Positions 32,523 to 41,924 are shown, counted from the first letter of the stretch. The stretch: 64,000 nt of DNA from Ardenticatenaceae bacterium (GCA_020634375.1 JACKBX010000005.1:349890-413889), one strand, 5' to 3'. Program-made: numbers and translations. The notes: generated from the sequence alone by a model not told the origin.

Positions 32523-34802
32523 TTAACTCTGGTATTTTGTTCGCTGCCGCAGGATAACGGCCGTTATCCCTCCCAAAATCACCAAAGACAAAGCCCACAA
32601 AAGCGTATTGGTTTGTTGGCCGAATGTTTGTGCATCCGCGAGGGTTACGGCCGTTGTACTAGAAGGATCCCATTCCCCAACAGCCATTTCAATAGGTGCA
32701 GCGCCGGGCAAACTAGCATTATGCGTCCATAATCCCCACATCACGTCACCCCAATCACGTAAACCGGCAAAAAATGTTGCGCTTGGTTCTTGAGCGCTTT
32801 GAATCAAATAAGGGTCATCACCGCCAGCGCCAGTCCCACTCAGCGTTAACGTCCCTGTGCCATTGATTTCATTACGTAGAAACTCAATGTATTCACGGCT
32901 CGTAGTCTGGTAATTTAGAGAGACGGTTACGGTCATCGCTCCAGGCACTGTAATGCCAAAATCGTTGTTCATATTCACGTAATCGTATCCACCAGCATAC
33001 TCTGCGGCTGTAAAGTAATCCAAAGCCGAACTGCCTTCCCAAACGGGTTCAGACAAGCGTGCAGCAGCTTCATTAATACGGAAGCCTTTCGGTGGAAGGC
33101 GGTTATCCTTGTAACGGCCGTTACTCAACACAAAATGAAACGTCTCCGATTCACCCGTCAGGCCAATGCTGCTGCCATGCATCTCATACACCAATTCGTC
33201 CACATAATGCTCATCACCCGAAAGCGGAAGCGGTGCGGGCAGCACACCATCTGGGTCAAAATAAGTGTAGCCTGTTAGTCCCTTCAACGTATGAGCAGCC
33301 GTGTCATAGGGATTTATCTCGTAAAGCAAATTACCGTCGGCATCATAATACTTAATGTTAATAAACATGCGGCGGCCTTCAGGAAAGCCTGAAATCAACT
33401 TGTGCCCCGTATAGTTATGTACTTCAAAATCGAGATTGCCACTAGAGGGACTATAACGAACCGTCTCAATAGCCGCCGCCATTTGCAACATCTGCAACGA
33501 ACGATCGGCTCCGGCTAGTAAGGCATCTGGCACAAGCCCCATGCCAGCTGTCATATCGACCGTAATATCATGAAGCCCTGAGTCCAATAAATCCTCATTA
33601 ACTACATCATGATTGGTTGAATGGCTATCTGCACTCGCCAGAATAGAAGGCACCCAGACACTACCACCAGTCAAATCGTGAAGTGGCTGACCACTGTTCG
33701 GGTGTTCCACACTGTCTGTAGGTCTAACAATCCCTTGATTTGCCCCTTTCCCTGTCACGTCTTGCATGTGGCAATCCTGACAGGTAGCGATATTGTTGCC
33801 TGGCTGTGATGTCTCGAAAACAGCGGGAGCAAAGGGGCCAACGCCTGCCGCGCCATCTTGTTGACCATAGTCCGAAAGCATAAACTCTGAGAAAGTGCGT
33901 TCGACGTGATAGTAGGAATAAGCGGGTTCGGTCTCTGAAGGAAGTGTATCACTAGGGCCAGGACCACCAGGGTAAACTTCGAGGTTTCGTAATACCGGGT
34001 TGGATATATCGTGGCAGGTTCCACAAAAATACTTACTTTTATGATAACGACTATATAAAGCGGCGTGATTGGGACTCGCGTCAGCAAACGATCCGCGACG
34101 GCGATCCTGAGTATCTAAAAAGTATTGTCCGCTTCCACTTTCAGTGTACGTAGCTGGTGGTTGACCCGCCGTGAAAAATGGATCGCCATTGAAATACAGA
34201 ATCCCCCCAGCCAAAGCCTGATCCGCAGCCAAGGTTTCAGCAGCTTTAACGCTTGATGGCGTAGCTATGACATTGGCTTCATCCCAATATCCAGCCCAAT
34301 CATTGCCTTCCCGTGCGCCTGCGGCGGTGTCCGTAAAGAAGGGGTCAAACATATAATGGCATATGGTACATTGCACACCATCATAGTCGCTGCCGGTCAT
34401 ATCAGCAGCGTTTGTGGGATCAGAACGGCCGTTTACCCACCCCAAGGGGAAATGACAGCGAAGACAAATATCCGTAGCATTTGGATTGCCAACAGCCCAA
34501 ATAGAATCTTGCGCAGCGACCGTCATCGTCGTCCAAAATAGAAAATCACGAGACGCCTGCGCCATCATAGAGCCTTGCCAATTAAATTCAGGCTCAACCG
34601 TGTCATCAAAATTATGGCAGCCGCATTGCGCCGAGTCATTTATTGGGTTAAGCGAATCTGGCTGCGTACCAGGCATCCGCACCAGGTAATCTGCATCGAC
34701 TGGAGCAGGTGTCCAGGCAAAGACGGAAATTAAATTACTTAGACCAAAAATGGCAACAAGAATAATGAGGACGGCCAATAGAGAGAAGCCCTTGTGTTTC
34801 AT
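32523..34802 (-). CDS. Membrane-anchored multiheme c-type cytochrome
   Basis: 759 residues. N-terminal signal/anchor (FSLLAVLIILVAIFGLSNLI), exported region with heme motifs C113LRCH, C145TICH, C260GTCH and C341QDCH, plus a shorter C60-Gly-C62-H63 arrangement that may bind heme through a CX1CH-like site. Residues 420-700 look like beta-rich domains (FEVHNYTGHKLISGFPEGRRMFI). A C-terminal hydrophobic segment (LLWALSLVILGGITAVIL) followed by basic residues forms a sorting-type anchor. It probably transfers electrons outside the membrane. It is monocistronic and lies near a TVP38 protein and a flavin disulfide reductase. Ribosome site GGAGGAAAC. Confidence 0.88.
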   Translation of the reverse strand: MKHKGFSLLAVLIILVAIFGLSNLISVFAWTPAPVDADYLVRMPGTQPDSLNPINDSAQCGCHNFDDTVEPEFNWQGSMMAQASRDFLFWTTMTVAAQDSIWAVGNPNATDICLRCHFPLGWVNGRSDPTNAADMTGSDYDGVQCTICHYMFDPFFTDTAAGAREGNDWAGYWDEANVIATPSSVKAAETLAADQALAGGILYFNGDPFFTAGQPPATYTESGSGQYFLDTQDRRRGSFADASPNHAALYSRYHKSKYFCGTCHDISNPVLRNLEVYPGGPGPSDTLPSETEPAYSYYHVERTFSEFMLSDYGQQDGAAGVGPFAPAVFETSQPGNNIATCQDCHMQDVTGKGANQGIVRPTDSVEHPNSGQPLHDLTGGSVWVPSILASADSHSTNHDVVNEDLLDSGLHDITVDMTAGMGLVPDALLAGADRSLQMLQMAAAIETVRYSPSSGNLDFEVHNYTGHKLISGFPEGRRMFINIKYYDADGNLLYEINPYDTAAHTLKGLTGYTYFDPDGVLPAPLPLSGDEHYVDELVYEMHGSSIGLTGESETFHFVLSNGRYKDNRLPPKGFRINEAAARLSEPVWEGSSALDYFTAAEYAGGYDYVNMNNDFGITVPGAMTVTVSLNYQTTSREYIEFLRNEINGTGTLTLSGTGAGGDDPYLIQSAQEPSATFFAGLRDWGDVMWGLWTHNASLPGAAPIEMAVGEWDPSSTTAVTLADAQTFGQQTNTLLWALSLVILGGITAVILRQRTKYQS

Positions 34803-35115
34803 CGTTTCCTCCGATGTTCGGCTCTAATAAGTTGAGCTAATCAACTCAGGCTCCCCAACAGGTACCACTTCCTAACAAGGTTAAGTTATAGTTAACAAGC
34901 AAACAGAACAAGTAACGAAAGTCATATGAAAAATAGATGAACTTCATCAGCCAGAAAACGAACAAAAATAATTGAGCCGTTTCAAATAACTGTTAATGTA
35001 AGCTGGCTCACGGTAGTTGCCCCCCTTTACCATACACTTCTCCCTGGTAATATAAGTCAATAAGACTAAAGGTATGGCTTGCTTTTGCATAAATGCTATA
35101 CCCATTGGAGAACCC
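34803..35115. other. Divergent intergenic region, 313 bp
   Basis: A/T-rich, with no coding potential seen. Near the cytochrome start the minus strand can form a hairpin AGTTGA-TTAGC-TCAACT. Nothing matching a known riboswitch was found. It must contain promoters for both divergent genes; GTAATATAAG near 35050 is a weak candidate -10 region. Confidence 0.4.
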
Positions 35116-35847
35116 ATGTCAGCCTCGACTCAACCAGTGAAAAGAACATCCTTTTTACGCAAACACGGCGTCAAGCTCGTTGCCCTCATTTTTTGGCTGG
35201 GATTAATAGGCAGCTATTGGGCCTACACTCGCGCTAACAACCTGACGGCCGCAGATAGCATCCGCCAGGTGGCAAATCTACTCACCAGCACAGCGTGGGG
35301 ACCGCTCATCTACATTGCGCTCTACATCCTACGCCCGCTCATCTTCTTCCCCGCCACGCTGGTCACGCTGCTCTCCGGCTTCTTATTTGGGCCAATCGGC
35401 ATCCTCTACACCATTATCGGCAGCAACAGTTCTGCCCTGCTGGCCTTTTTTGTGGGGCAGTACTTTGGCAAAGGGCTGCTTGATTCAGAAGAAAGCGCCG
35501 GATTGGTGCAGCGTTACGCCCAACGAATGCGCGACAACAGCTTTGAAACGGTGCTGCTCATGCGCCTGCTCTTCCTGCCCTATGACCTGGTGCATTACGT
35601 GGCTGGATTCCTACGCATTGACTGGAAGGCATTTCTATTAGCTACCATCATTGGCTCTATCCCTGGCACTATCTCCTTTGTGTTGTTGGGCGGCTCGTTT
35701 GGCACGCTAGATGCACTACTCAATGGTGAAATTTCGGTCAATCCCTGGGCCTTGGGCCTATCAATCGGCTTGATAGTGATTAGCATTGCCCTTTCACGGT
35801 TCCTGAAACGCCGCGAAGCCGCACCAGACCCAAACACCCAATCATGA
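35116..35847 (+). CDS. TVP38/TMEM64 (SNARE-associated) family membrane protein
   Basis: About 243 residues with five or six hydrophobic segments. The core signature is RPLIFFPATLVTLLSGFLFGPIGILYTIIGSNSSALLAFFVGQYFG, followed by MRLLFLPYDLVHYVAGFLRIDWKAFLLATIIGSIPGTISFV. Family members are inner-membrane proteins related to DedA, with proposed roles in lipid or ion flux. The gene precedes a mercuric-reductase-like flavoprotein, a pairing known for this family. The ATG at 35116 follows GGAGAACCC. Confidence 0.93.
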   Translation: MSASTQPVKRTSFLRKHGVKLVALIFWLGLIGSYWAYTRANNLTAADSIRQVANLLTSTAWGPLIYIALYILRPLIFFPATLVTLLSGFLFGPIGILYTIIGSNSSALLAFFVGQYFGKGLLDSEESAGLVQRYAQRMRDNSFETVLLMRLLFLPYDLVHYVAGFLRIDWKAFLLATIIGSIPGTISFVLLGGSFGTLDALLNGEISVNPWALGLSIGLIVISIALSRFLKRREAAPDPNTQS

Positions 35848-35855
35848 CCTCTGTA

Positions 35856-35878
35856 GGGGCATGGCGCTGCCATGCCCC
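35856..35878. repeat. Dispersed palindrome, GGGGCATGGC form
   Basis: GGGGCATGGC-GCT-GCCATGCCCC, preceded by CTGTA. Same element as at 37807-37829 and, shortened by one base, at 50939-50967. Confidence 0.8.
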
Positions 35879-35888
35879 AAAGAACGGT

Positions 35889-36174
35889 AAGTTCCCCGCC
35901 GGGAAAGGATAAGTTCCCCGCCGGGAAAGGATAAGTTCCCCGCCGGGAAAGGATAAGTTCCCCGCCGGGAAAGGATAAGTTCCCCGCCGGGAAAGGATAA
36001 GTTCCCCGCCGGGAAAGGATAAGTTCCCCGCCGGGAAAGGATAAGTTCCCCGCCGGGAAAGGATAAGTTCCCCGCCGGGAAAGGATAAGTTCCCCGCCGG
36101 GAAAGGATAAGTTCCCCGCCGGGAAAGGATAAGTTCCCCGCCGGGAAAGGATAAGTTCCCCGCCGGGATAAAAA
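35889..36174. repeat. Tandem array, 22-bp unit, thirteen copies
   Basis: The unit is AAGTTCCCCGCC followed by GGGAAAGGAT; twelve identical copies and a thirteenth that changes into the terminal palindrome. Every unit contains TTCCC-CGCC-GGGAA, a five-base stem with a four-base loop, so the array could form a row of small hairpins. Identity between copies suggests recent expansion. The period is not a multiple of three, so the apparent long minus-strand reading frame is an artefact. Confidence 0.97.
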
Positions 36175-36191
36175 TTTATCCCGGCGGGGAA
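36156..36191. repeat. Perfect 17-bp palindrome ending the tandem array
   Basis: The last unit reads TTCCCCGCCGGGATAAA and is followed, after AA, by its exact reverse complement. The array therefore ends in a strong hairpin 51 bases before the flavoprotein start codon. Confidence 0.9.
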
Positions 36192-36242
36192 TATCGCAAG
36201 ACACCTACTTAAACCTGATAAGCCTTATTACAGGAGCAAATA

Positions 36243-37802
36243 ATGAGTACTCAACTGAAGCAGAACACTCAAGAACAACCTGTTCATCATGTCACCATTC
36301 ACCCGCGTGATGCCCACAACGAAGAGTGGATTAGCCACGCACATCCCCCAGACTGGCAGAATCCCATGCCGAACGGCCGTTACAATCTCCTCGTCATTGG
36401 CGGCGGGTCGGCGGGACTGGTGGCGGCAGCAGGCGCAGTCGGCGTGGGAGCCAAAGTCGCGCTTGTGGAAAAAGGTTTCCTCGGCGGCGACTGTCTCAAC
36501 GTGGGCTGCGTGCCCTCCAAAACCATCATCCGCTCCGCCAAAGTCGTTGGCGACGTGCGCCGCGCAGCCGAATTAGGCGTCCACGTGCCGGACGGCGTCA
36601 CCGCCGACTTTGGCGCAGTCATGGCCCGGATGCGCCAGCTTCGCGCCGAAATCAGCCACCACGACTCCGCTTACCGCTTCCGTGACCTGGGCATTGACCT
36701 GTTTCTGGGCGCAGGGCAGTTTACCGGCCCGCACACCTTTGAGGTAGACGGTAAAACCATCGAATTCAAGAAAGCCGTCATCGCCACCGGTTCGCGCCCG
36801 GCCTTCATTCCCATTCCAGGACTGAAAGAGGCGGGTTTCTTGACCAATGAAAACATCTTTTATGAACTGACCGAACTGCCGCCGCACCTGGCCGTCATTG
36901 GTGCCGGGCCAATTGGCGCGGAGATGGCGCAGTCATTCCAACGGTTTGGCAGCCAGGTGACGGTCTTCGACATCTTGCCCCAGGTGCTGGGGCGCGAAGA
37001 TGAAGACGCGGCAGCCATTGTGCAGGAATCCCTATTGCAAGACGGCCTGACGTTGAATCTGGGCGTGGGCATCAAAGAAGTGCAGGTGCGTGGGGATGAG
37101 AAGGTGATTGTTTTTGAACGTGATGGTGTGGTGCAAGAAACGGCCGTGTCCCACATCCTGCTTGCCGTTGGTCGAGCGCCCAATATCGAAGGGCTGAACC
37201 TGGAAGCGGCAGGCGTGGCCTATCACAAAAAGGGCGTGGAAGTCAACGACCGGCTGCAAACCAGCAACAAAGACATCTTTGCCGCCGGGGATGTGGCTTT
37301 GAAATACCAGTTCACACACACTGCCGATGCCGCCTCACGCATCGTGCTGCAAAACGCCCTGTTCATGGGACGCAAGAAATTCAGCGACCTCATCATTCCC
37401 TGGGTGACGTATACTGACCCGGAAGTAGCTCACGTGGGCATGTATCCCCGCGACGCCGCAGAGCAGGGCTTTGAAATGGACACCTACACCATCAGTATGG
37501 GCGACACAGACCGGGGCCGCGCCGATGGCGAGCGCGAAGGGTTTGTGAAGGTACACGTCAAGAAAGGCACATATAAGATTCTGGGGGCAACGATTGTTGC
37601 TCGCCATGCGGGTGAAATGATTAGCGAAATCACGCTGGCGATGGTTTCTGGGTCTGGACTATCCACACTGTCGCAGGTAATTCACCCCTATCCGACGCAG
37701 GCCGAAGCGATTCGCAAAGCGGCCGACGCCTGGAATCGCACCCGTCTGACGCCCTTTGTCGCAAAATTATTTAATCGCTGGTTGTCTTGGACAAGGTCAT
37801 AA
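36243..37802 (+). CDS. Mercuric reductase-like pyridine nucleotide-disulfide oxidoreductase
   Basis: 519 residues of the glutathione reductase/dihydrolipoamide dehydrogenase/MerA class. FAD motif VIGGGSAGLVAA (about 51-62), redox disulfide C84LNVGC89, NAD(P) motif VIGAGPIGAEMA, FAD motif AAGDVALKYQFTHTA, and C-terminal interface HPYPTQAEAIRKAAD. The MerA-specific N-terminal heavy-metal domain is absent, and the C-terminal Cys pair of MerA is not present, so mercury reduction is unlikely. It follows a TVP38 gene after the tandem array; such pairs are known, but their substrate is not. Confidence 0.92.
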   Translation: MSTQLKQNTQEQPVHHVTIHPRDAHNEEWISHAHPPDWQNPMPNGRYNLLVIGGGSAGLVAAAGAVGVGAKVALVEKGFLGGDCLNVGCVPSKTIIRSAKVVGDVRRAAELGVHVPDGVTADFGAVMARMRQLRAEISHHDSAYRFRDLGIDLFLGAGQFTGPHTFEVDGKTIEFKKAVIATGSRPAFIPIPGLKEAGFLTNENIFYELTELPPHLAVIGAGPIGAEMAQSFQRFGSQVTVFDILPQVLGREDEDAAAIVQESLLQDGLTLNLGVGIKEVQVRGDEKVIVFERDGVVQETAVSHILLAVGRAPNIEGLNLEAAGVAYHKKGVEVNDRLQTSNKDIFAAGDVALKYQFTHTADAASRIVLQNALFMGRKKFSDLIIPWVTYTDPEVAHVGMYPRDAAEQGFEMDTYTISMGDTDRGRADGEREGFVKVHVKKGTYKILGATIVARHAGEMISEITLAMVSGSGLSTLSQVIHPYPTQAEAIRKAADAWNRTRLTPFVAKLFNRWLSWTRS

Positions 37803-37806
37803 AGTA

Positions 37807-37829
37807 GGGGCATGGCGTTGCCATGCCCC
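37807..37829. repeat. Dispersed palindrome, GGGGCATGGC form
   Basis: GGGGCATGGC-GTT-GCCATGCCCC between the flavoprotein stop and the transporter-binding-protein start, nearly identical to the element at 35856. Confidence 0.8.
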
Positions 37830-37846
37830 ACAAAATAAAGGAGAGG

Positions 37847-39181
37847 ATGTTGAAACGATACGCTTTTTTGTTGATTGTTCTGTTATTGTTAGCAGCTTGT
37901 GGCAGCAATGCCCCAGCGGCTAATGTGAATGAAGGAAATGGGGAAACGGCCGTTACCAGCAACGCCAACATGCCCGCCGACAGCGAACCGGCCAGCGTCG
38001 AAAGCGCACCAGAGGGAGCCGCGCCCCCGCCCGGTTATGACGCCAGCACCTGGGCCGACATTGTAGCCGAGGCCAACGGGCAAGAAGTCAACTTCTACAT
38101 GTGGGGCGGCAGCGATTTAATCAATGCCTGGGTAACAGAGTATGTGGCAACGGCCGTGCAAGAACAGTACGGCGTCACCCTGAACATGATCCCCGTCAGC
38201 GATGCCACCGAGTACATCAACAAAGTGCTGGGCGAGAAAGAAGCGGGACGAGATACAGACGGAACCGTTGACCTGGTATGGGTCAATGGCGAAAACTTCC
38301 GCACCATGCGCCAGGGCGACTTGCTCTACGGCAATTGGGCGCAGTTCTTGCCCAACAGCGCCTACGTCAACCAGAATGACCCCAGTGTAGCAAACGACTT
38401 CGGTTATCCGGTGGATGGCTATGAATCACCCTACGGCAAGGCGCAGTTTGTGATGGTTTACGACAGCGCCAAAGTGCCGGAACCGCCGCGCACCGTCGAA
38501 GAGCTGCTGGCATGGATAGAAGCCAATCCTGGCAAGTTCACCTACCCCGCTCCGCCGGACTTCACCGGCAGCGCCTTCATGCGCCACATCTGCTACTGGG
38601 CCGCAGACGGTCACGAACAGCTTTTAGGCGAGTTTGACCAGGCGCTTTTTGACGAAAAGCTGCCGGCCTGCTGGCAAGCGCTGAACGATATTGAACCGTT
38701 CCTCTGGCGTGAAGGGCAAACGTACCCGGAAAATCATGCCCGGCTGCAAGATTTGTTTGCCAATGGCGAGGTGTATTTTGACATGGCCTATAATCCCGCA
38801 GAAGCAAGCAGTCTGATCGAGAACGGCCGTTACCCCGAAACCACCCGCACCTTTGTCTTCGACAGCGGCACCATCGCCAACACGCATTACGTAGCCATCC
38901 CCACCAACTCGCCGCACAAAGCGGCCGCGATGGTCGTCGCCAATTTCCTGCTCTCGCCTGCCGCGCAGTTGAGCAAGGCCCAACCGGAAAACTGGGGTGA
39001 CTTGCCCGTACTCGACCCGGCCCTGCTGCCCGCCGCGCAGCAAGCCGAGTTTGACGCCATCCCTCGCGGCGCGGCCACCCTCTCCACCGAAGAGTTGGCC
39101 GCCGCCCGCCTGCCGGAACTGCAAGCCCCCTGGCTGACAGCGATGGAACAGGCATGGGAAGCGGACGTGTTGCAGAAATAG
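37847..39181 (+). CDS. ABC transporter substrate-binding lipoprotein (YnjB-like)
   Basis: About 444 residues. Lipoprotein signal KRYAFLLIVLLLLAAC with lipobox Cys, then an acidic linker, then a periplasmic-binding-protein fold with FYMWGGSDLINAWVTEYV, TVDLVWVNGENFRTM and DFTGSAFMRHICYWA, the pattern of the YnjB family. It would capture the substrate for the permeases and ATPase encoded downstream. E. coli YnjBCD has no certain substrate. The start at 37847 follows GGAGAG. Confidence 0.9.
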   Translation: MLKRYAFLLIVLLLLAACGSNAPAANVNEGNGETAVTSNANMPADSEPASVESAPEGAAPPPGYDASTWADIVAEANGQEVNFYMWGGSDLINAWVTEYVATAVQEQYGVTLNMIPVSDATEYINKVLGEKEAGRDTDGTVDLVWVNGENFRTMRQGDLLYGNWAQFLPNSAYVNQNDPSVANDFGYPVDGYESPYGKAQFVMVYDSAKVPEPPRTVEELLAWIEANPGKFTYPAPPDFTGSAFMRHICYWAADGHEQLLGEFDQALFDEKLPACWQALNDIEPFLWREGQTYPENHARLQDLFANGEVYFDMAYNPAEASSLIENGRYPETTRTFVFDSGTIANTHYVAIPTNSPHKAAAMVVANFLLSPAAQLSKAQPENWGDLPVLDPALLPAAQQAEFDAIPRGAATLSTEELAAARLPELQAPWLTAMEQAWEADVLQK

Positions 39182-39182
39182 C

Positions 39183-39249
39183 AAGGGAGCGGGAGAGCAG
39201 GGGAGATAAATTCTTTCTCCTTTGCTCCTCTGCTCCCCCGCACCTCTGC
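39183..39249. repeat. Iterated-word inverted locus (GGGAGC word)
   Basis: GGGAGCGGGAGAGCAGGGGA on the left and CTCCTTTGCTCCTCTGCTCC on the right mirror each other between the binding-protein and first permease genes of one operon. It may reduce downstream transcript levels relative to the binding protein. Confidence 0.7.
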
Positions 39250-39266
39250 TAAACTAACCGACAGTT

Positions 39267-40142
39267 ATGAGAAAACGGTGGCACATTCCCCTCATGCTGG
39301 CCCCTGCCCTGGCAGTCATCGTACTGTTGTTTGGCGGGGGTGTGTTATTAGCCCTGCTGCAAAGCCTGGGCTATTTGCCCTTTTTGGAGCAGCGGTCGCT
39401 GTCGCTGGCAGCGTACCGGCACATTTTTAGCATGGAGGCGTTTTGGCAGTCGCTGCTGTTGACGTTGTGGATTGCTTTGGCGAGCACGGCCGTTTCCACC
39501 CTCCTCGCCATCATCAGCGCCCTGGCCTTGCGGCACACGATCCAACATCCCGCCCTGCGCGGTCAACGCATCGCCACCTTCATTTTCCAATTGAACATCC
39601 CCATCCCCCACCTCGTCGGCGCTATCGGCATCCTCTTTCTCTTTAGCCAAAGCGGGTTCCTGGCCCGCATCGCCTATCTCGTGGGGCTAATCAGCGAACC
39701 GGCGCAATTTCCAGCACTAGTCTACGACCGTTATGCGCTGGGCATCATTCTGGAATACGTGTGGAAAACCACCAGCTTTACCGGTATCATCGTGCTGGCA
39801 GCCCTGCAATCGGCGGGCAGCGCCTATGAAGATGTAGCCCGTAATCTGGGCGCCAATCGCTGGCAGCGTTTTCGCCACGTCATCCTCCCCCTGATTCGCC
39901 CCGGCGTGTTGTCGGCCTCCATTCTCGTCTTCGCCTTCACCTTTGGCGCATTTGAAGTGCCGCTGCTCTTGGGACAGCGTTATCCTTCGGCGCTGCCGGT
40001 GCTGGCTTATCGCAGTTATACCGATGTGGATTTGAACGGCCGTCCCGAAGCAATGGCCATGAGTATGATCATCACCTTCATCAGCATCGCCCTCATCTTT
40101 ACCTACATGCGGCTGACCGCGCCGCGACAAAAAGACTCATAG
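39267..40142 (+). CDS. ABC transporter permease (YnjC N-half-like)
   Basis: 291 residues with six hydrophobic segments. The cytoplasmic EAA loop is YEDVARNLGANRWQRFRHVILPLIRPG, the coupling segment that docks on the ATPase. Related to spermidine/putrescine- and YnjC-type permeases, here as one half of a heterodimer with the product at 42544. An octamer lies in the second hydrophobic region (STAVST). Confidence 0.92.
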   Translation: MRKRWHIPLMLAPALAVIVLLFGGGVLLALLQSLGYLPFLEQRSLSLAAYRHIFSMEAFWQSLLLTLWIALASTAVSTLLAIISALALRHTIQHPALRGQRIATFIFQLNIPIPHLVGAIGILFLFSQSGFLARIAYLVGLISEPAQFPALVYDRYALGIILEYVWKTTSFTGIIVLAALQSAGSAYEDVARNLGANRWQRFRHVILPLIRPGVLSASILVFAFTFGAFEVPLLLGQRYPSALPVLAYRSYTDVDLNGRPEAMAMSMIITFISIALIFTYMRLTAPRQKDS

Positions 40143-40206
40143 AATGTGTGCAGGTATGCAAGTGTGCAAGTACCGACAACCAAAGGCCACTTACCACTTG
40201 CACACT
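40143..40206. repeat. Iterated-word inverted locus (GCAAGTGTGCAAGT word)
   Basis: GTGCAGGTATGCAAGTGTGC is mirrored by ACTTACCACTTGCACACTCA. It separates the first permease gene from the flavoenzyme gene. Confidence 0.7.
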
Positions 40207-40226
40207 CAACATAAAGGATACTCCTC

Positions 40227-41924
40227 ATGAAACACTCCCTCACTTTTGACGTTGCCATCATCGGTTCCGGTATTGCCGGGTCGGTGTTGGGTGCTGTCCT
40301 GGCGCGGCAGGGTATGAAGGTCGTCATCTTTGAGGCCAAAAGCCACCCGCGCTTTTCCATCGGTGAATCGCTGATTTTGGAAACGTCGGAAACAATGCGG
40401 GCGTTGGCTGATTTATACGACGTGCCAGAACTGGCCTATTTCAGCTCGGAGAACTTCGCCGCGTTTTATGGCACAACGCACGGCGTAAAACGGCACTTTG
40501 GCTTTTTGCACCACACGCCGGGGCAGCCACACGACAAGCAGCGCACGCTGCAAGCGATTATCCCCAAAGAGCCGCACGGCCACGAACTGCACCTCTACCG
40601 CCAGGACACGGACTATTTTATGATGACAACGGCCGTTTCCTACGGCGCAGCCGTGCTGCAAAACACCCCCGTGCAAGACATCGCCCTGCATCCAGACCGC
40701 GTGGAAGTGATCACAACCAAAGGGGCCGTCTACACGGCTGAGTACGTGGTAGACGCAGGCGGCTACAAATCCTTGTTGGCCGACAAATTTAACCTGCGCG
40801 ACCATCATCTGCGCACGCAGTCCCGCGCCCTTTTCACGCACATGGTCAACGTGCCGGACTATCATCAGGTAGGCGGCTTGCAGGCGGCCTACGGGCTGCC
40901 CTTCCGCATGTCTGAGGGCACGCTGCACCACGTTTTTGATGGCGGCTGGCTGTGGGTCATTCCCTTCGACAACCACGAGACCAGCAGCAATCCGCTGTGC
41001 AGTGTGGGGCTGCTGCTAGACCCGCGCCGTCATCCCTTGCCCGCCGACCAATCACCAGAAGAAGAGTTCTTTAGCTTCATCGAGCGGTTCCCCACAGTGG
41101 CGGTACAGTTCAAAGGGGCGCAGGCAGTGCGTGACTGGACGCGCACGGGGCGCATTCAGTACACAGCCAAGCAGGTGGTGGGCGACCGCTGGGCGCTGTT
41201 GGGGCACGCTGTCGGCTTTATTGACCCGTTATATTCAAAGGGATTGTATGGTTCGTTAACGGCCGTTTCCCTCCTCGCCCACCTGCTGCTGCAAGCCAAA
41301 CAAAGCGGGGATTACTCCGCCGCCGCCTTCATGCCGCTGGAGAAGGTAAGCTGTGCCTTCATCCGTTCCGCCGACCGTCTCATCGCCAACAGCTTCAAGT
41401 CATTTGGCAATTACAAGCTGTGGCAGGTGTATGCCGTGCAGTGGCTGATGGGCGCTTACACGGAATATCTGCGGCTGAATATGATCCGCGCCCAGGCAGG
41501 CACAAACCGCGACGCCTATTACCAGCGGTTGGTGGAACTCAAGCTCGTGGGCGGCGGCTTCGCCGAGTTTGACACGCTGGCGGAACAAGTTGACAGCCTG
41601 ATTGAAGCGGTGGATGTGACGGATGAAACGGCCGTAGACGAAACCATCGCCGCCATCCATGCCATTTACGCTGGGGTAGACTGGATGCCGGAGCCATTCC
41701 GCGCTCTGCTGCGCGGCAAAACCTACCTGCCCAAAAACAAAATCCGCCTCAGCCTACTCAATCCACAAACTGGCTTCATGGGCAGCGGTGCGTACCGCGC
41801 TCACTTTTTCGAGGATATGTCCCTGCTGGAATTGGCCCGCTTTGGTGCACGGGAAAAGATTCGCTACGCTGCACCGGTGCTGGCATGGCAGCAACGACAG
41901 CAATACCGGCATCGAACAGGTTAA
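40227..41924 (+). CDS. Flavin-dependent halogenase-like oxidoreductase
   Basis: 565 residues. N-terminal FAD motif VAIIGSGIAGSVLGAVLARQG, then HPRFSIGESLILETSE, the GE-containing segment near the isoalloxazine ring, and W241-L-W243-V-I-P246, the WxWxIP motif typical of tryptophan and phenol halogenases. A second FAD segment is WALLGHAVGFIDPLYSKGL, with the PLYS element seen in phenolic halogenases. The catalytic Lys of halogenases cannot be placed with certainty; a Lys in THGVKRHFGF is near the expected region. Geranylgeranyl-reductase-type enzymes are the main alternative. It lies between two permease genes of one ABC importer, so it probably acts on or makes the transported compound. Confidence 0.8.
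   Translation: MKHSLTFDVAIIGSGIAGSVLGAVLARQGMKVVIFEAKSHPRFSIGESLILETSETMRALADLYDVPELAYFSSENFAAFYGTTHGVKRHFGFLHHTPGQPHDKQRTLQAIIPKEPHGHELHLYRQDTDYFMMTTAVSYGAAVLQNTPVQDIALHPDRVEVITTKGAVYTAEYVVDAGGYKSLLADKFNLRDHHLRTQSRALFTHMVNVPDYHQVGGLQAAYGLPFRMSEGTLHHVFDGGWLWVIPFDNHETSSNPLCSVGLLLDPRRHPLPADQSPEEEFFSFIERFPTVAVQFKGAQAVRDWTRTGRIQYTAKQVVGDRWALLGHAVGFIDPLYSKGLYGSLTAVSLLAHLLLQAKQSGDYSAAAFMPLEKVSCAFIRSADRLIANSFKSFGNYKLWQVYAVQWLMGAYTEYLRLNMIRAQAGTNRDAYYQRLVELKLVGGGFAEFDTLAEQVDSLIEAVDVTDETAVDETIAAIHAIYAGVDWMPEPFRALLRGKTYLPKNKIRLSLLNPQTGFMGSGAYRAHFFEDMSLLELARFGAREKIRYAAPVLAWQQRQQYRHRTG

Noticed and set aside
35842..36204. Apparent 120-residue minus-strand protein made of SFPGGELILSRRG repeats
   Set aside because: It is the translation of a 22-bp tandem array; the 66-bp super-period explains the repeating residues. 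No ribosome site.
36243..37802. True mercuric reductase as part of a mer operon
   Set aside because: No N-terminal metal domain, no C-terminal Cys pair and no merR, merT or merP nearby.
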